45,640 nt of DNA from Actinomycetota bacterium (GCA_004366205.1 SIRW01000018.1:1-45640); one strand, 5' to 3'; shown: positions 31,463 to 40,306, counted from the stretch's first letter. Numbers and translations are program-made. Notes: generated from the letters alone by a model not told the origin.

Positions 31463-31547
31463 GCCCGCGTGCCTCCTTGCCGTGTGCCGCCTCTCGACGC
31501 TCGGAACAGTAGAGCACCGGGGACCCGCCCCGGGGCACCATGAGGTG

Positions 31548-32483
31548 ATGCCCCGTGTGAGCGTCGTCATCCCGACCCGCGACCGGCGCGACATGCTGGC
31601 GCGCACGCTCGGGACCGTTCTCGCCCAGACCGCAGCGGACCTGGAGGTCATCGTCGTCGACGACGGCTCGACCGACGGCACCGCGGACCTGCTCAGGCGC
31701 CAGCGCGACGAGCGGCTGCGAACCATCCGCCACGAGCGGTCCTGCGGTGTCGCTCGGAGCCGCAACGACGGGATCGCCCGGGCGCGCGGCGAGTGGATCG
31801 CCCTGCTCGACGACGACGACCTGTGGGCGCCGGCCAAGCTCGCCGACCAGCTCGCAGCCGCCGCCGCGGCGGGCGCCCCGTGGGCCTGTTCCGGGGCCGT
31901 GGCCGTGGACCACAGCCTGCGCGTCGTCGACACGTACCGGCCCGCCTCCCCGGAGGAGCTGCGCCGGAGCCTGGCCGTGCGGAACCCCGTGCCCGCTGGC
32001 GCCTCCAACGTCCTGGTCGCCCGGGCGGCCCTCGCCGAGGCCGGGCTGTTCCGCGAGGACCTGCGGCACCTCGCCGACTGGGACCTGTGGCGCCGGCTGG
32101 CTGCGATCGCGGCCCCCGCGGTGGTGCCCCGCCCGCACGTGGCGTACCTGATCCATCCCGGGAACGCGTCCCGGGACACGCCCGGGATCGTCGAGGAGGC
32201 GCGGCTCGTCGAAGCGACCGGGCAACACCCGATCGACTGGTCGGTGATCCACGCGTGGATCGCCCGGAACCACCTGCGTGCCGGTCGCCGGGGCCAGGCG
32301 GCCGCGGCCTACCTCCGGGCGGCCCGGGCGGGCGGGCGCGGCCACACCTTGCGTGCCCTCAACGCCCTCCTGCTGCCGGGAGCGGCCAGCCGGACGACCT
32401 TCCACCCCTTCCGGCGCGACGCCCAGGTCCCCGACACGGCCTGGGCCGCGGCAGCCGACCGCTGGCTGGCTGCGCTGCGCTGA
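31548..32483 (+). CDS. Family 2 glycosyltransferase
   Basis: 311 residues from the ATG at 31548 (GAGG upstream). GT-A motifs: VSVVIPTRDRRDM, VIVVDDGSTDGT, GVARSRNDGIARA, LLDDDDLWAP with the metal-binding Asp cluster, then DLRHLADWDLWRRLA as the acceptor-side ED/W-type motif. The last ~100 residues are helical and basic, similar to other cluster GT2 enzymes that add a sugar to a lipid-linked oligosaccharide. Divergent from the glycosyltransferase at 30251, 85 bp between starts. Donor and linkage unknown. Confidence 0.9.
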   Translation: MPRVSVVIPTRDRRDMLARTLGTVLAQTAADLEVIVVDDGSTDGTADLLRRQRDERLRTIRHERSCGVARSRNDGIARARGEWIALLDDDDLWAPAKLADQLAAAAAAGAPWACSGAVAVDHSLRVVDTYRPASPEELRRSLAVRNPVPAGASNVLVARAALAEAGLFREDLRHLADWDLWRRLAAIAAPAVVPRPHVAYLIHPGNASRDTPGIVEEARLVEATGQHPIDWSVIHAWIARNHLRAGRRGQAAAAYLRAARAGGRGHTLRALNALLLPGAASRTTFHPFRRDAQVPDTAWAAAADRWLAALR

Positions 32484-32487
32484 CGGC

Positions 32488-33471
32488 TCAGCGCCGGGCC
32501 GGTCCGGGCTCGGCACGGTGGATGCGAACCGCCAGCAGGGAACCGAGCTCTCCCGGGTCGATCCCGTGGGGCTCCCATCTGCCGAGCAGGTGGGGAGGCG
32601 TCGACGCCGTGGTCGGCTCACGCCGGCCCGTCCAGGCGAAGCGGTAGCCGGCGGCTGCGACGGCGGCGGCGGTTGACCGGTCCGCCTTGCCGTGGGGGTA
32701 GGCGAACAGGTCGATGGGACCACCGCACAGCGTTGCCAGGTCGGCGCGGCCGTCGGCCACGGCGGCGCCGACCTCCTGGGGCTCGAGCGCCGTCAGGACC
32801 GGGTGCCGCAGCGTGTGGAAGCCGATCTCGATCTCCGGCAGCGAGGCGAGGTACCGGATCTCTCCGGCGTCGAGGTGCGCCGGCGAGGGCCGGTCCTCGC
32901 CCGCCAGCTGATCCGGCGCGCCGGCTTCCTCGCAGCGCGCCGCGAGCTCCTGGGGCGTAGCTGCCTGGTAGCCGAGCTCGGCGGCGACGGCCGGAAGCCC
33001 CCGCTCCCGGATCCGCTGCTCGAGCAGCTCCCACCAGTACGCACCGAGTCCCCGCGCCGCCCGGCCCGACAGGAAGAACGTCGCTGGCACCCCTCGCCGA
33101 GCGAGCAGCTCGGCGACCGGCAGGTGCGACCGGTAGTCGTCATCGAAGGTCAGCGCGAGCCGCGGCCGGCCGGCGCTGCGCGCGCCCCGATCCGACGCCA
33201 GCGCCCGCGCCGGGACGACCTCGCCGAACCAGCAGATCACCTCGAGATGGGCGGCGAACAGGTCGAGCGGCACGGTGCGCACCACCTCGTGGGCCGCGGG
33301 TCCCTCGCTGCTGACCCGGTGGTAGAGCAGCGTCAGGCCATGGCCACGCAGGCGGGCGGCACGGCGGGCGACCCGTTGCGCGCCGCGCAGGCGCAGCGCA
33401 CGCTTGCCACCACGCGCGAGTGACCGCGCGAACCGGTGGCGCGCGTGGCGAGCGGGGGCGGCGGTCGGCAC
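32488..33471 (-). CDS. Polysaccharide deacetylase (NodB domain)
   Basis: 327 residues; GTG at 33471 with TACCAT 6 nt before it. LTLLYHRVSS, TFDDDYRSH at 108-116 (catalytic and metal aspartates, with D where the family usually has G), a ~90-residue helical insertion, then GFHTLRH (metal histidines 219 and 223) and FAYPHGK at 256-262. No signal peptide is evident; the N-terminus is strongly basic. It would remove acetyl groups from a glycan or its intermediate. Stand-alone counterpart of the C-terminal half of the fusion at 20887. Divergent from the GMC oxidoreductase. Confidence 0.88.
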   Translation of the reverse strand: MPTAAPARHARHRFARSLARGGKRALRLRGAQRVARRAARLRGHGLTLLYHRVSSEGPAAHEVVRTVPLDLFAAHLEVICWFGEVVPARALASDRGARSAGRPRLALTFDDDYRSHLPVAELLARRGVPATFFLSGRAARGLGAYWWELLEQRIRERGLPAVAAELGYQAATPQELAARCEEAGAPDQLAGEDRPSPAHLDAGEIRYLASLPEIEIGFHTLRHPVLTALEPQEVGAAVADGRADLATLCGGPIDLFAYPHGKADRSTAAAVAAAGYRFAWTGRREPTTASTPPHLLGRWEPHGIDPGELGSLLAVRIHRAEPGPARR

Positions 33472-33477
33472 CCGCCG

Positions 33478-33483
33478 ATGGTA
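33478..33483 (-). promoter_or_regulatory. -10-like hexamer TACCAT (minus)
   Basis: TACCAT on the minus strand, 6 nt before the GTG at 33471. It is back-to-back with the plus-strand TAGCAT at 33494, only 10 bp apart. Confidence 0.4.
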
Positions 33484-33493
33484 CCCACGGGCC

Positions 33494-33499
33494 TAGCAT
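33494..33499 (+). promoter_or_regulatory. -10-like hexamer TAGCAT
   Basis: TAGCAT then GCGGCGCC (8 nt) before the GTG at 33508. Confidence 0.5.
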
Positions 33500-33507
33500 G
33501 CGGCGCC

Positions 33508-35073
33508 GTGCTGCTCGACGCCTCCCAGCTCGACGACGGCGCTCGCCTCGACGCCGACGTGTGCGTCGTCGGAGGCGGGCCCGCCGGCATCACGGTCGCC
33601 GAGGCCCTCAGCCGTTCGGGCCGGGACGTGCTCGTGCTCGAGAGCGGAGGGTTGCAGCCCGACCGGGCGGGCCGTGACCTCTGCCGGGGCGAGAGCGTCG
33701 GGCTCCCCTACTACCCCCTCGAGCAGACCCGGGTCCGCGCCGTGGGCGGCACCTCGCACGACTGGCCGCTCGAGCTGGGCTGGCGCGTCCGCCCCCTCGA
33801 TCCTGTGGACCTGGAGAGCGGGCGGGGCCGCGGGGCGGGATGGCCCTTCGCCTTCGACGTGCTCGATCGCTACTACCCCGCGGCGACCCGCCGGTGCGGC
33901 CTCGAACCAGCCTCGTACGACCCAGCCCGTTGGGTCCGGCCCGGCACGCCGCTCCTGCCGGCCGACGGACGCACGGCCGAAACCGTCATCTTCCGCTACA
34001 GCACCTCGGACTTCACCGCCGCCTCGCTGCTCGGCGCCGCCCACGCCCGCATCGCGGTCCGCGCCACCGCCGTCGAGCTGCGGCGCCGCGACGCCGCGGC
34101 GCCCGTCGACGCCGTGGTCGCGGCAACCGCACCCGGGCGCACGTTCCTCGTCCGCCCCCGGATCGTGGTGCTCGCCGCCGGCGGCATCGAGAACGCCCGA
34201 CTCCTCCTCGCCAGCACCCACGCTGATCCCAACGGCCTCGGGAACCGCCACGACGTCGTGGGCCGCTACTTCATGGAGCGGCTGACCTTCCGGTCCGGCG
34301 TCCTGGTCCCGAACGATCCCAATCTGCTCCGACGCCTGGGCCTCTACGCCATCCACCCCGTCGACGGCTGCAACGTCCAGGGCGCGCTGCACCCGCGGCC
34401 CGCCGTGCTGCGAACCCATGAGCTCACCAACGTCGCCTTCTTCGTGGAGCCACGTGACCTGGCATCGGCGTCGGAGGGCATCGGTTCGCTCGCCGCGCTG
34501 CTTCATGTCCGTGACCGCCGCCCGCGCCCGTCCCGCCTCGTGCCCCACGTGCGCGCCGTGGTGCGCGACCGCAGGGCGGTGACCAGGACCGCCTTCGCTC
34601 ACCTCGCGCGCCGCTGGCGGGCCCCCGAGGTCCTGCTGCTGCGCGCCCAGGCCGAGCCGACGCCCTGGGCCGCGTCGCGGGTGACGCTCGGCTCCGGCCG
34701 CGATCACCTCGGTCAGCGGCGCCCGCGCGTCGACTGGCGGGTCCGGCCCGGCGACATCGACGCCGTGCTCGAGGCCCAGTCCGCCGTCGCCCGGGCGCTC
34801 GAGGCGGCGGGCACGGCTCGGCTGCTGCCACGCTCCGACGAGGCGCCCGAGCCACTCGTCGACGGCGCCCACCACCACCTCGGCACAACCCGCATGAGCC
34901 TCGACCCCAGCACCGGCGTCGTCGACGCGGACTGCCGGGTCCACGGCGTGCCGAACCTCTACGTCGCCGGCAGCTCGACCTTCCCCACCGCCGGCTTCGC
35001 CAACCCCACCCTCACGGTGGTCGCGCTGGCCCTGCGCCTCGCCGACCACCTCGCGGCCCGCCACCGCCGCTAG
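33508..35073 (+). CDS. GMC-family FAD oxidoreductase
   Basis: 521 residues from the GTG at 33508, supported by TAGCAT 8 nt upstream. N-terminal dinucleotide motif DVCVVGGGPAGITVAEALS with VLVLESGG; VRAVGGTSHDW as the flavin-contact segment; VLAAGGIENARLLL; C-terminal GMC_oxred_C domain with HHHLGTTRMS and NLYVAGSSTFPTAGFANPTLT, where the family's active-site His and Asn lie. Such enzymes oxidise alcohol or sugar hydroxyls. In a glycan cluster it could oxidise a sugar or a lipid-linked unit; the substrate is unknown. No signal peptide, so cytosolic. Confidence 0.88.
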   Translation: MLLDASQLDDGARLDADVCVVGGGPAGITVAEALSRSGRDVLVLESGGLQPDRAGRDLCRGESVGLPYYPLEQTRVRAVGGTSHDWPLELGWRVRPLDPVDLESGRGRGAGWPFAFDVLDRYYPAATRRCGLEPASYDPARWVRPGTPLLPADGRTAETVIFRYSTSDFTAASLLGAAHARIAVRATAVELRRRDAAAPVDAVVAATAPGRTFLVRPRIVVLAAGGIENARLLLASTHADPNGLGNRHDVVGRYFMERLTFRSGVLVPNDPNLLRRLGLYAIHPVDGCNVQGALHPRPAVLRTHELTNVAFFVEPRDLASASEGIGSLAALLHVRDRRPRPSRLVPHVRAVVRDRRAVTRTAFAHLARRWRAPEVLLLRAQAEPTPWAASRVTLGSGRDHLGQRRPRVDWRVRPGDIDAVLEAQSAVARALEAAGTARLLPRSDEAPEPLVDGAHHHLGTTRMSLDPSTGVVDADCRVHGVPNLYVAGSSTFPTAGFANPTLTVVALALRLADHLAARHRR

Positions 35074-35074
35074 C

Positions 35075-35080
35075 TATCGT
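35075..35080 (+). promoter_or_regulatory. -10-like hexamer TATCGT
   Basis: TATCGT immediately after the GMC gene stop, 6 nt before the ATG at 35087. Confidence 0.35.
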
Positions 35081-35086
35081 GCCGTG

Positions 35087-35866
35087 ATGTCCGTCCCGGG
35101 ACCCCCAGGGCCACCGCGGTCTCGGCCCGTCCTCCCACCGGCGACGGTCGCCCGCATCCGGGCCCAGCGCCAGCACCCCCGAATGACGATGTGGGACGGG
35201 CTCCACCTCCGCTCGGTGCGCGACGGCATCGCGGCCGCTCTCCGCCGGCTCCCGGCGCGCAGCACGGTCGCCCTGGACGTGTGGTGCGGCGCCAAGCCCT
35301 ACGAGGCGCTCCTCGGCGGCACCGTGATCGGCCTCGACATCGACCGCCACTTCGGTGCCGCCGATGTGGTCACGGCGACGCCGCTCGCCGTCCGGGACCG
35401 TGCGGTCGAGCTCGCCCTGTGCTCCCAGGCCCTGCACATCGTGCCCCGCGACGTCGGGGACGCGACCATCGCCGAGCTCTGGCGCGTGGTGGCGCCCGGC
35501 GGCCACGTGGTCGTCACGGTTCCCTGCACCATGCTGCGGGTGGGGCCCGCGGCCATCGAAGGGCGCCACAGCCCCACCGAGCTCGCCCGGCGCTTCGCCG
35601 GCTGGGAGGACGTCCGCGTCGACGTGGCGGGCGGGCTCGGCACGGCGACGGCGCACGGCGCCGGGCTCGTCGCCGACGCCGTCCGGCGCCGGCTCGGCCT
35701 CGCACCGGCGTGGATCGCGCCCGTCGCGCTCGCCGCCAACCTGCTCGGTCGCGCGCTCGACGCGCTTCCCGGGATCGGCCGGCGGTTCCCGCACACCCTC
35801 GTGCTCACCGCCCGCCGCCCGCACGACCCCGGTGCAGGAGCACGAGGTCGTCGAAGTCGACGGTGA
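35087..35866 (+). CDS. Class I SAM methyltransferase (type 11) with unusual motif I
   Basis: 259 residues from the ATG at 35087; a GTG one codon earlier is possible. Rossmann strands and motifs: VALDVWCGAKPYEALL where motif I normally reads D-x-G-C-G, so the first Gly is Trp here; VIGLDIDRHFGAADV as motif post-I; ALCSQALHIVPRD as motif IV; ELWRVVAPGGHVVVTVPC as motif VI. The KPY form of motif I is common in small methyltransferases of glycan clusters. The last ~20 codons overlap the convergent membrane protein gene by 62 bp. Acceptor unknown. Confidence 0.78.
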   Translation: MSVPGPPGPPRSRPVLPPATVARIRAQRQHPRMTMWDGLHLRSVRDGIAAALRRLPARSTVALDVWCGAKPYEALLGGTVIGLDIDRHFGAADVVTATPLAVRDRAVELALCSQALHIVPRDVGDATIAELWRVVAPGGHVVVTVPCTMLRVGPAAIEGRHSPTELARRFAGWEDVRVDVAGGLGTATAHGAGLVADAVRRRLGLAPAWIAPVALAANLLGRALDALPGIGRRFPHTLVLTARRPHDPGAGARGRRSRR

Positions 35867-37226
35867 GGTCGGCCTCGACGCCGGCGGGGCACGGCGCGCC
35901 ACGGTAGAGCGTGAACCGGGCCGACTCGCCCGTGTGCCAGCGCATGGCGTTCGACGGGGCCCAGTCGTAGAAGAGCTCGTGGAGCGTGTAGGCACCCCGC
36001 GGCGCCGGATCGACGGCGCGCGGCTCGACCCCGCAGACCGCGACGTGGGCGCCGGGACCGTCGACGCGCGCCGCGATCCAGGCGAAGGCGGTGCGGTTGA
36101 ACGACGCTGTCTCCTGCCGGACAGCCACGCTGAGAGCGAGCGCCAGCACGGCCGCGCCCGCGAAGGCTCCGGCCCCGAGGGCGACCACCCGAGCGCTGCG
36201 GGCACCGAGCGCGCCGGCGAGCAACGCTCCGACCATGCACAGCACCAGCCAGGTCGCGGTGAAGAGCCGGGGCGAGTGATCCCGCGGCAGCGTGGTCATG
36301 ACGGGCACGTTCACGAGCAGCACGAGCAGCGAGCCGCCGGCCAGCACCGCACGCGGGCGCGGCCCGCCCGAGCCGGCGCCGGCGCCGCCCGCGCACGCCC
36401 ACCACCACCACGCCGCGGCACCGACCACGGCGATCAGACCGATCGCCAGGCCCGCCCACACGAACGCCGCCGGTACCGCCTGCATGCCGAGCCCGACCGC
36501 GGCGAAGCGAGGGTAGAACCCCGGCTCGACGATGAGGTTCGCGAGGCGCTCGACGACACCGACGGTCGTGCGCGGGCTCGTCCCGGGGAACGACGCGTAG
36601 AAGGCGAGGACCGCCGCGACGATCGCTCCCGTGACCAGACCGGCGCGCCGGCGCCGCTCGGGCGGCGCGACCAGGTAGGCCGCCGCGGGGAGCGCGAACA
36701 GCACGTGCTCGGTGCTGAGGCAGGCGAGCAGCGCGAGGGTGACGCCGAGGAGCGTCCTGCCGCGGCGGAGGGCCAGAAGGCCGGCGAGCGCCGCCAGCAG
36801 CCCCAGCGGTACGTGGAGGGCCGCGGGCCACAGCGCCGCTTCGGCCCCCACGGGATGCACCAGGAAGAGAGCCGCGCCGCCGCTCGCCCACGGCTCGGGC
36901 CCGCCGAGGTCACGCAGCAGCGCCCGTGCGGCCCAGGCCACGCCGACGGTGAGGGCCAGCGGCACCGCGACCAGCAGACCGAAGGGCGCGCGAGGGCAGA
37001 TCGTCGCGGTGAGCGACACCTCCGCGAGCCGCACCGGCCGGACCAGGCCGTGGAAGGCGGTCACCCGCTCGAGATGCTCGGCCAGTGTCCGCTCCTCGAG
37101 CGCGATGCACGCCTCGTAGTCGTCAGCCAGCGGTGCGCCGCCGACCACCGCGGGTGCGAGCACCAGGAGCACGATGGCGACGGTCGCGACGAGGAGCATT
37201 CGCCCCCGAGCCGCCGGGGAGGCCAC
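35805..37226 (-). CDS. Multi-pass membrane protein, GT-C glycosyltransferase-like
   Basis: 473 residues from a GTG at 37226, with TACCGT 6 nt before it. First membrane segment MLLVATVAIVLLVLAPAVVG, then an outward loop beginning GAPLADDYEACIA, whose paired acids right after the first helix resemble the catalytic DD/DE loop of GT-C enzymes. About ten further hydrophobic segments follow, ending in a ~100-residue soluble C-terminal part (HVAVCGVEPRAVDP, LHELFYDWAPSNAMRWH). GT-C enzymes use polyprenyl-phosphate sugars on the outer face; that role is plausible but the family is not certain. Confidence 0.75.
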   Translation of the reverse strand: MASPAARGRMLLVATVAIVLLVLAPAVVGGAPLADDYEACIALEERTLAEHLERVTAFHGLVRPVRLAEVSLTATICPRAPFGLLVAVPLALTVGVAWAARALLRDLGGPEPWASGGAALFLVHPVGAEAALWPAALHVPLGLLAALAGLLALRRGRTLLGVTLALLACLSTEHVLFALPAAAYLVAPPERRRRAGLVTGAIVAAVLAFYASFPGTSPRTTVGVVERLANLIVEPGFYPRFAAVGLGMQAVPAAFVWAGLAIGLIAVVGAAAWWWWACAGGAGAGSGGPRPRAVLAGGSLLVLLVNVPVMTTLPRDHSPRLFTATWLVLCMVGALLAGALGARSARVVALGAGAFAGAAVLALALSVAVRQETASFNRTAFAWIAARVDGPGAHVAVCGVEPRAVDPAPRGAYTLHELFYDWAPSNAMRWHTGESARFTLYRGAPCPAGVEADLTVDFDDLVLLHRGRAGGGR

Positions 37227-37232
37227 CGCTCC

Positions 37233-37238
37233 ACGGTA
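37233..37238 (-). promoter_or_regulatory. -10-like hexamer TACCGT (minus)
   Basis: TACCGT on the minus strand, 6 nt before the GTG at 37226. Confidence 0.35.
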
Positions 37239-37277
37239 GCAGCCGGTCCGGCGCTGCCTGTGCCATCATCGGCGCGC

Positions 37278-38318
37278 GTGCGAGTGCTCGTCACCGGCCA
37301 CAACGGCTACCTCGGCAGCGTGATGGTGCCGGTGCTCCGAGCCGGTGGGCACCAGGTCGTCGGCCTCGACAGCGACCTCTTCGCCGACGTGGTGCTGGGC
37401 CCCGAGCCTCCCCCCGTCGAGGCGATCCGGTGCGACCTGCGTGACGTCGAGCGCGGCGACCTCGAGGGGTTCGACGCCGTGATCCACCTGGCTGCCCTCT
37501 CGAATGACCCCCTGGGGGACTTCACGCCCCGATTGACGCACGAGATCAACCACCACGCGTCGGTCCGGCTCGCGACGCTCGCCAAGGCGGCCGGCGTCCA
37601 ACGCTTCCTGTACGCGTCCTCGTGCAGCGTCTACGGCGCACACGGCGGCAGCGCGCCAGTGGACGAGACCTGCCCGATGGAGCCGCTCACGCCCTACGCC
37701 GTCTCCAAGGTCCGGGTCGAGGCCGACCTGGTGGCGCTGGCCGACGACGTCTTCACCCCGGTCCTGCTGCGCAACGCCACCGCCTACGGGTTCTCGCCCC
37801 GCCTTCGCTGCGACCTCGTCGTGAACGACCTCGTCGGGCACGCCGTCCTCGACGGTGTGGTGCGCGTCCTCTCCGACGGGACGCCATGGCGGCCGCTGGT
37901 GCACGTGGAGGACATCGCCGCCGCCTTTCTCGCCGCGCTCGAGGCTCCGCGCGAGGTTGTCCACGCCGAGGCGTTCAACGTCGGCAGCGACCGGGAGAAC
38001 TACCAGGTGCGCGACATCGCCGAGGTCGTGGCGGCGGCGGTTCCCGGATCGGCCGTGGCCGTTGCCGGGACGAGCAGCCCCGACGCCCGGAGCTACCGGG
38101 TGGACTTCTCCAAGATGGCTTCGGCACTCCCGGCGGCGACGTTCCGCTGGACCCTCGACCGGGGTGCGGCGGAGCTCGCCGACGCCTACCGTCGCCACGG
38201 GCTCACGCGCGAGGCCTTCACGGAGCGCTTCCGGCGTCTCGGCGTGCTCCGGCAGCGCATCCAGGAGGGCACCATCGCACCGGATTTGCGACCCCTGCGG
38301 GGAGCACGCCCGCGGTGA
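37278..38318 (+). CDS. NAD-dependent sugar epimerase/dehydratase (extended SDR)
   Basis: 346 residues, GTG start 8 nt after a CATCAT that may be a weak -10. GHNGYLGSV at 7-15, VVGLDSDLF with Asp at 31, VIHLAALSNDPLGDF, ASSCSVYG at 113-120, and Tyr140-xxx-Lys144 in TPYAVSK; RNATAYGFSPRLRCD and WRPLVHVEDIA complete the substrate side. The ALSNDPLG segment is typical of SDRs linked to C-methylated or branched sugar pathways. Its stop overlaps the next GT2 start (GTGA). Reaction type cannot be decided. Confidence 0.88.
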   Translation: MRVLVTGHNGYLGSVMVPVLRAGGHQVVGLDSDLFADVVLGPEPPPVEAIRCDLRDVERGDLEGFDAVIHLAALSNDPLGDFTPRLTHEINHHASVRLATLAKAAGVQRFLYASSCSVYGAHGGSAPVDETCPMEPLTPYAVSKVRVEADLVALADDVFTPVLLRNATAYGFSPRLRCDLVVNDLVGHAVLDGVVRVLSDGTPWRPLVHVEDIAAAFLAALEAPREVVHAEAFNVGSDRENYQVRDIAEVVAAAVPGSAVAVAGTSSPDARSYRVDFSKMASALPAATFRWTLDRGAAELADAYRRHGLTREAFTERFRRLGVLRQRIQEGTIAPDLRPLRGARPR

Positions 38319-39403
38319 GTCGTGCCGCCCGGGTGAGCGTCCTGCTCCCCGTGCGCGACGGTGAGCCCTGGCTCGCCGAAGCGCTCCGCAGCGTCTGCGA
38401 CCAGACCTTCGAGGACTTCGAGGTCATCGTCGTCGACGACGGCTCCCGGGACGGCACGGGCGAGCTCCTCCGGGCCTGGCCCGATCCCCGCCTCCGGGTC
38501 CTGCGGAACGAACCCGGGCAGGGCCTCGTCCCGAGCCTGAACCGCGCCCTGGAAGCCTCGAGCGCCGAGCTCGTCGCGCGCATGGACGCCGACGACCGGT
38601 GCCGGCCGGGTCGCCTGGCGGCCCAGGTCGCCTTCCTCGACGCCCACCCGGACGTCGGCGTCGTGGGGGGCGCCGTGCAGCACGTGGACGCGGCAGGTGC
38701 ACCGTTGGGCCCGCCCGTGACGAGCCTGCCGGTGCGGCCGGCGCACATCGCGTGGCTGCTCTGGTGGCACAACGTCGTGAACCACCCGACCGTGCTCGCC
38801 CGACGGGCCCTGCTCGCCGCCCTCGGGGGCTACCGGGCAGCGAGCTTCCCCGCCGAGGACTACGACCTCTGGCTTCGTGCCCGTTCCCGGGCGGGGGTCG
38901 CGAACCTGCCCGAGGTCGTGCTCGACTACCGGGTGCACGCCGAGAGCATCACGGGCACCCGCGGCGCGGCCGCCGAGCGCGCCGCCCTCAAGATCGCGGC
39001 CGCCGCGCAGAGCGAAGCGCTCGGCCGGCCCATCCGGCCGGCGGCGATCCAGGCCGTCCGGCAACCCGCCACGCTGCGCCGGCCTGACGCCGACCCGCCC
39101 GCGGCGCTCGAGGCGCTGGATGCCATGCGGGACCTGACCACGCGCTGGGCCCGCGACGCCGGGGGCCAGCCCGCGGACGTGCGCCTGGTCGAGGAGGATG
39201 CCGCCGACCGGGCGGCGGCGATGGTCCTCGCCTGCCTCCCCCACGCGCCACTGTGGGCGTGGCGCCTCGCGCGCAACCGGGCCGGGCTTTTGCGCCGGCG
39301 CCTCGCGCGTGCGCTCGCGCTACGGATCCTGCGCCGGCTCGGTCGCGCCCGGGTCGCGCGGCTGGCGCGCCGCGGCGGGGCGGGCGTCCCGCCGTCGCCG
39401 TAG
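38315..39403 (+). CDS. Family 2 glycosyltransferase with long helical C-terminus
   Basis: 362 residues. VSVLLPVRDGEPWLAEAL, VIVVDDGSRDGTGELL, GLVPSLNRALEAS, ARMDADDRCRPGRL with the DxD-type metal site, and FPAEDYDLWLRARSRAG as the acceptor ED motif are in canonical order. The final ~120 residues are helical and very basic (RLGRARVARLARRGG), perhaps for membrane contact. Coupled by GTGA overlap to the SDR gene before it. Its last 84 bp overlap the convergent GT2 gene at 39320, so one of the two ends may read differently in related strains. Confidence 0.9.
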   Translation: MSRAARVSVLLPVRDGEPWLAEALRSVCDQTFEDFEVIVVDDGSRDGTGELLRAWPDPRLRVLRNEPGQGLVPSLNRALEASSAELVARMDADDRCRPGRLAAQVAFLDAHPDVGVVGGAVQHVDAAGAPLGPPVTSLPVRPAHIAWLLWWHNVVNHPTVLARRALLAALGGYRAASFPAEDYDLWLRARSRAGVANLPEVVLDYRVHAESITGTRGAAAERAALKIAAAAQSEALGRPIRPAAIQAVRQPATLRRPDADPPAALEALDAMRDLTTRWARDAGGQPADVRLVEEDAADRAAAMVLACLPHAPLWAWRLARNRAGLLRRRLARALALRILRRLGRARVARLARRGGAGVPPSP

Positions 39404-40282
39404 CTCGTCGACAACCCCGAGCGCCAGGCCGGCGGGCAGGCCGGCAGGGATGCCCCGGCGCGGGTCCTGCCAGCGCGGCCGCCGCCGGACGGCCGCGCCC
39501 ACCAGGCTCCGGAGCCCGGCGGTCCACTCGCGCGCCGCGAGCCGGAGCACCGCACGATCGCCGGCGACCAGGTACTTGGCATACAGCGCCCCGTTGCCGC
39601 GGGCGTACTCGACGTACCGGCGGACCAGCTCCTCCGGAGCCCGCCAGTCGTGGTGCCACACGACCATCTCCGGCTCGTACCGCAGCGGGCGCCCGGCCCG
39701 CAGCCACCGGTAGCAGAGGTCGTTGTCCTCCGATGCCGGTACCAGGCCGGGCCGCTCGTCGAACCCGCCCAGATCGAGGACCGCGACCCGCGGGAGGCAG
39801 ACGTTGCCGCCGTAGAGCGCGTTCACGACCACCTCACCGGTGAAGTCCCGGGGAACCGGGTCGGCCTTCGTCGAGGGCACCGGCGCACCGGGCTCGGGTG
39901 GCAGGACCTGGCCCGACACGATCGCGCCGGGAGCGAGCAGCGACGCCTCATGGGCGGCGCCGACCCAGTCGCGGCGGACCGTGCAGTCGTCGTTGGTGAC
40001 GAGCACGAGGTCGTGCCGGGCCGCGCGGAGCCCGGTGTTGAGCGCCCGCGCCACGCCCCGGCCGTCATCGGGCAGGAGCCGGGCGCGGGACCCGCCCCCG
40101 CGCTCGACCACCTCGCCCACCCGGGGGTCGCCGCTCTGGTCCACGACGAGCACCTCACCGGGGCGCGGTTCGCACGCCGCGATCGACTCGAGGCACGCCC
40201 GCAGCAGCGCCACCCGCCCGACCGTGGGAACCACGACGGTGACCGGCACCTGCCACGGCCGGTCACCGCTCGCCTCGCTCAC
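39320..40282 (-). CDS. Family 2 glycosyltransferase (rhamnosyltransferase-like)
   Basis: 320 residues from the GTG at 40282, chosen because TACGGT lies 7 nt before it; another GTG three codons earlier is possible. VTVVVPTVGRVALLRACLES, LVVDQSGD, GVARALNTGLRAA, LVTNDDCTVRRDW with the DD metal site, LYGGNVCLPR, then GLVPASEDNDLCYRWLRAG as acceptor motif and MVVWHHDWR. This layout matches the GT2 enzymes annotated as rhamnosyl- or mycofactocin-type transferases, though no donor can be named. Convergent overlap of 84 bp with the preceding gene. Confidence 0.87.
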   Translation of the reverse strand: MSEASGDRPWQVPVTVVVPTVGRVALLRACLESIAACEPRPGEVLVVDQSGDPRVGEVVERGGGSRARLLPDDGRGVARALNTGLRAARHDLVLVTNDDCTVRRDWVGAAHEASLLAPGAIVSGQVLPPEPGAPVPSTKADPVPRDFTGEVVVNALYGGNVCLPRVAVLDLGGFDERPGLVPASEDNDLCYRWLRAGRPLRYEPEMVVWHHDWRAPEELVRRYVEYARGNGALYAKYLVAGDRAVLRLAAREWTAGLRSLVGAAVRRRPRWQDPRRGIPAGLPAGLALGVVDELRRRRDARPAAARQPRDPGATEPAQDP

Positions 40283-40289
40283 AGGGCTC

Positions 40290-40295
40290 ACCGTA
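40290..40295 (-). promoter_or_regulatory. -10-like hexamer TACGGT (minus)
   Basis: TACGGT on the minus strand, 7 nt before the GTG at 40282. Confidence 0.4.
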
Positions 40296-40306
40296 GCGCC
40301 GGCGCC

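Noticed and set aside
35355-37277. N-terminal two-thirds of a 987-codon plus-strand frame
   Set aside because: Only the part from the GTG at 37278 is an SDR; the upstream part is antisense to the membrane protein and very rich in Arg, Gly and Glu.
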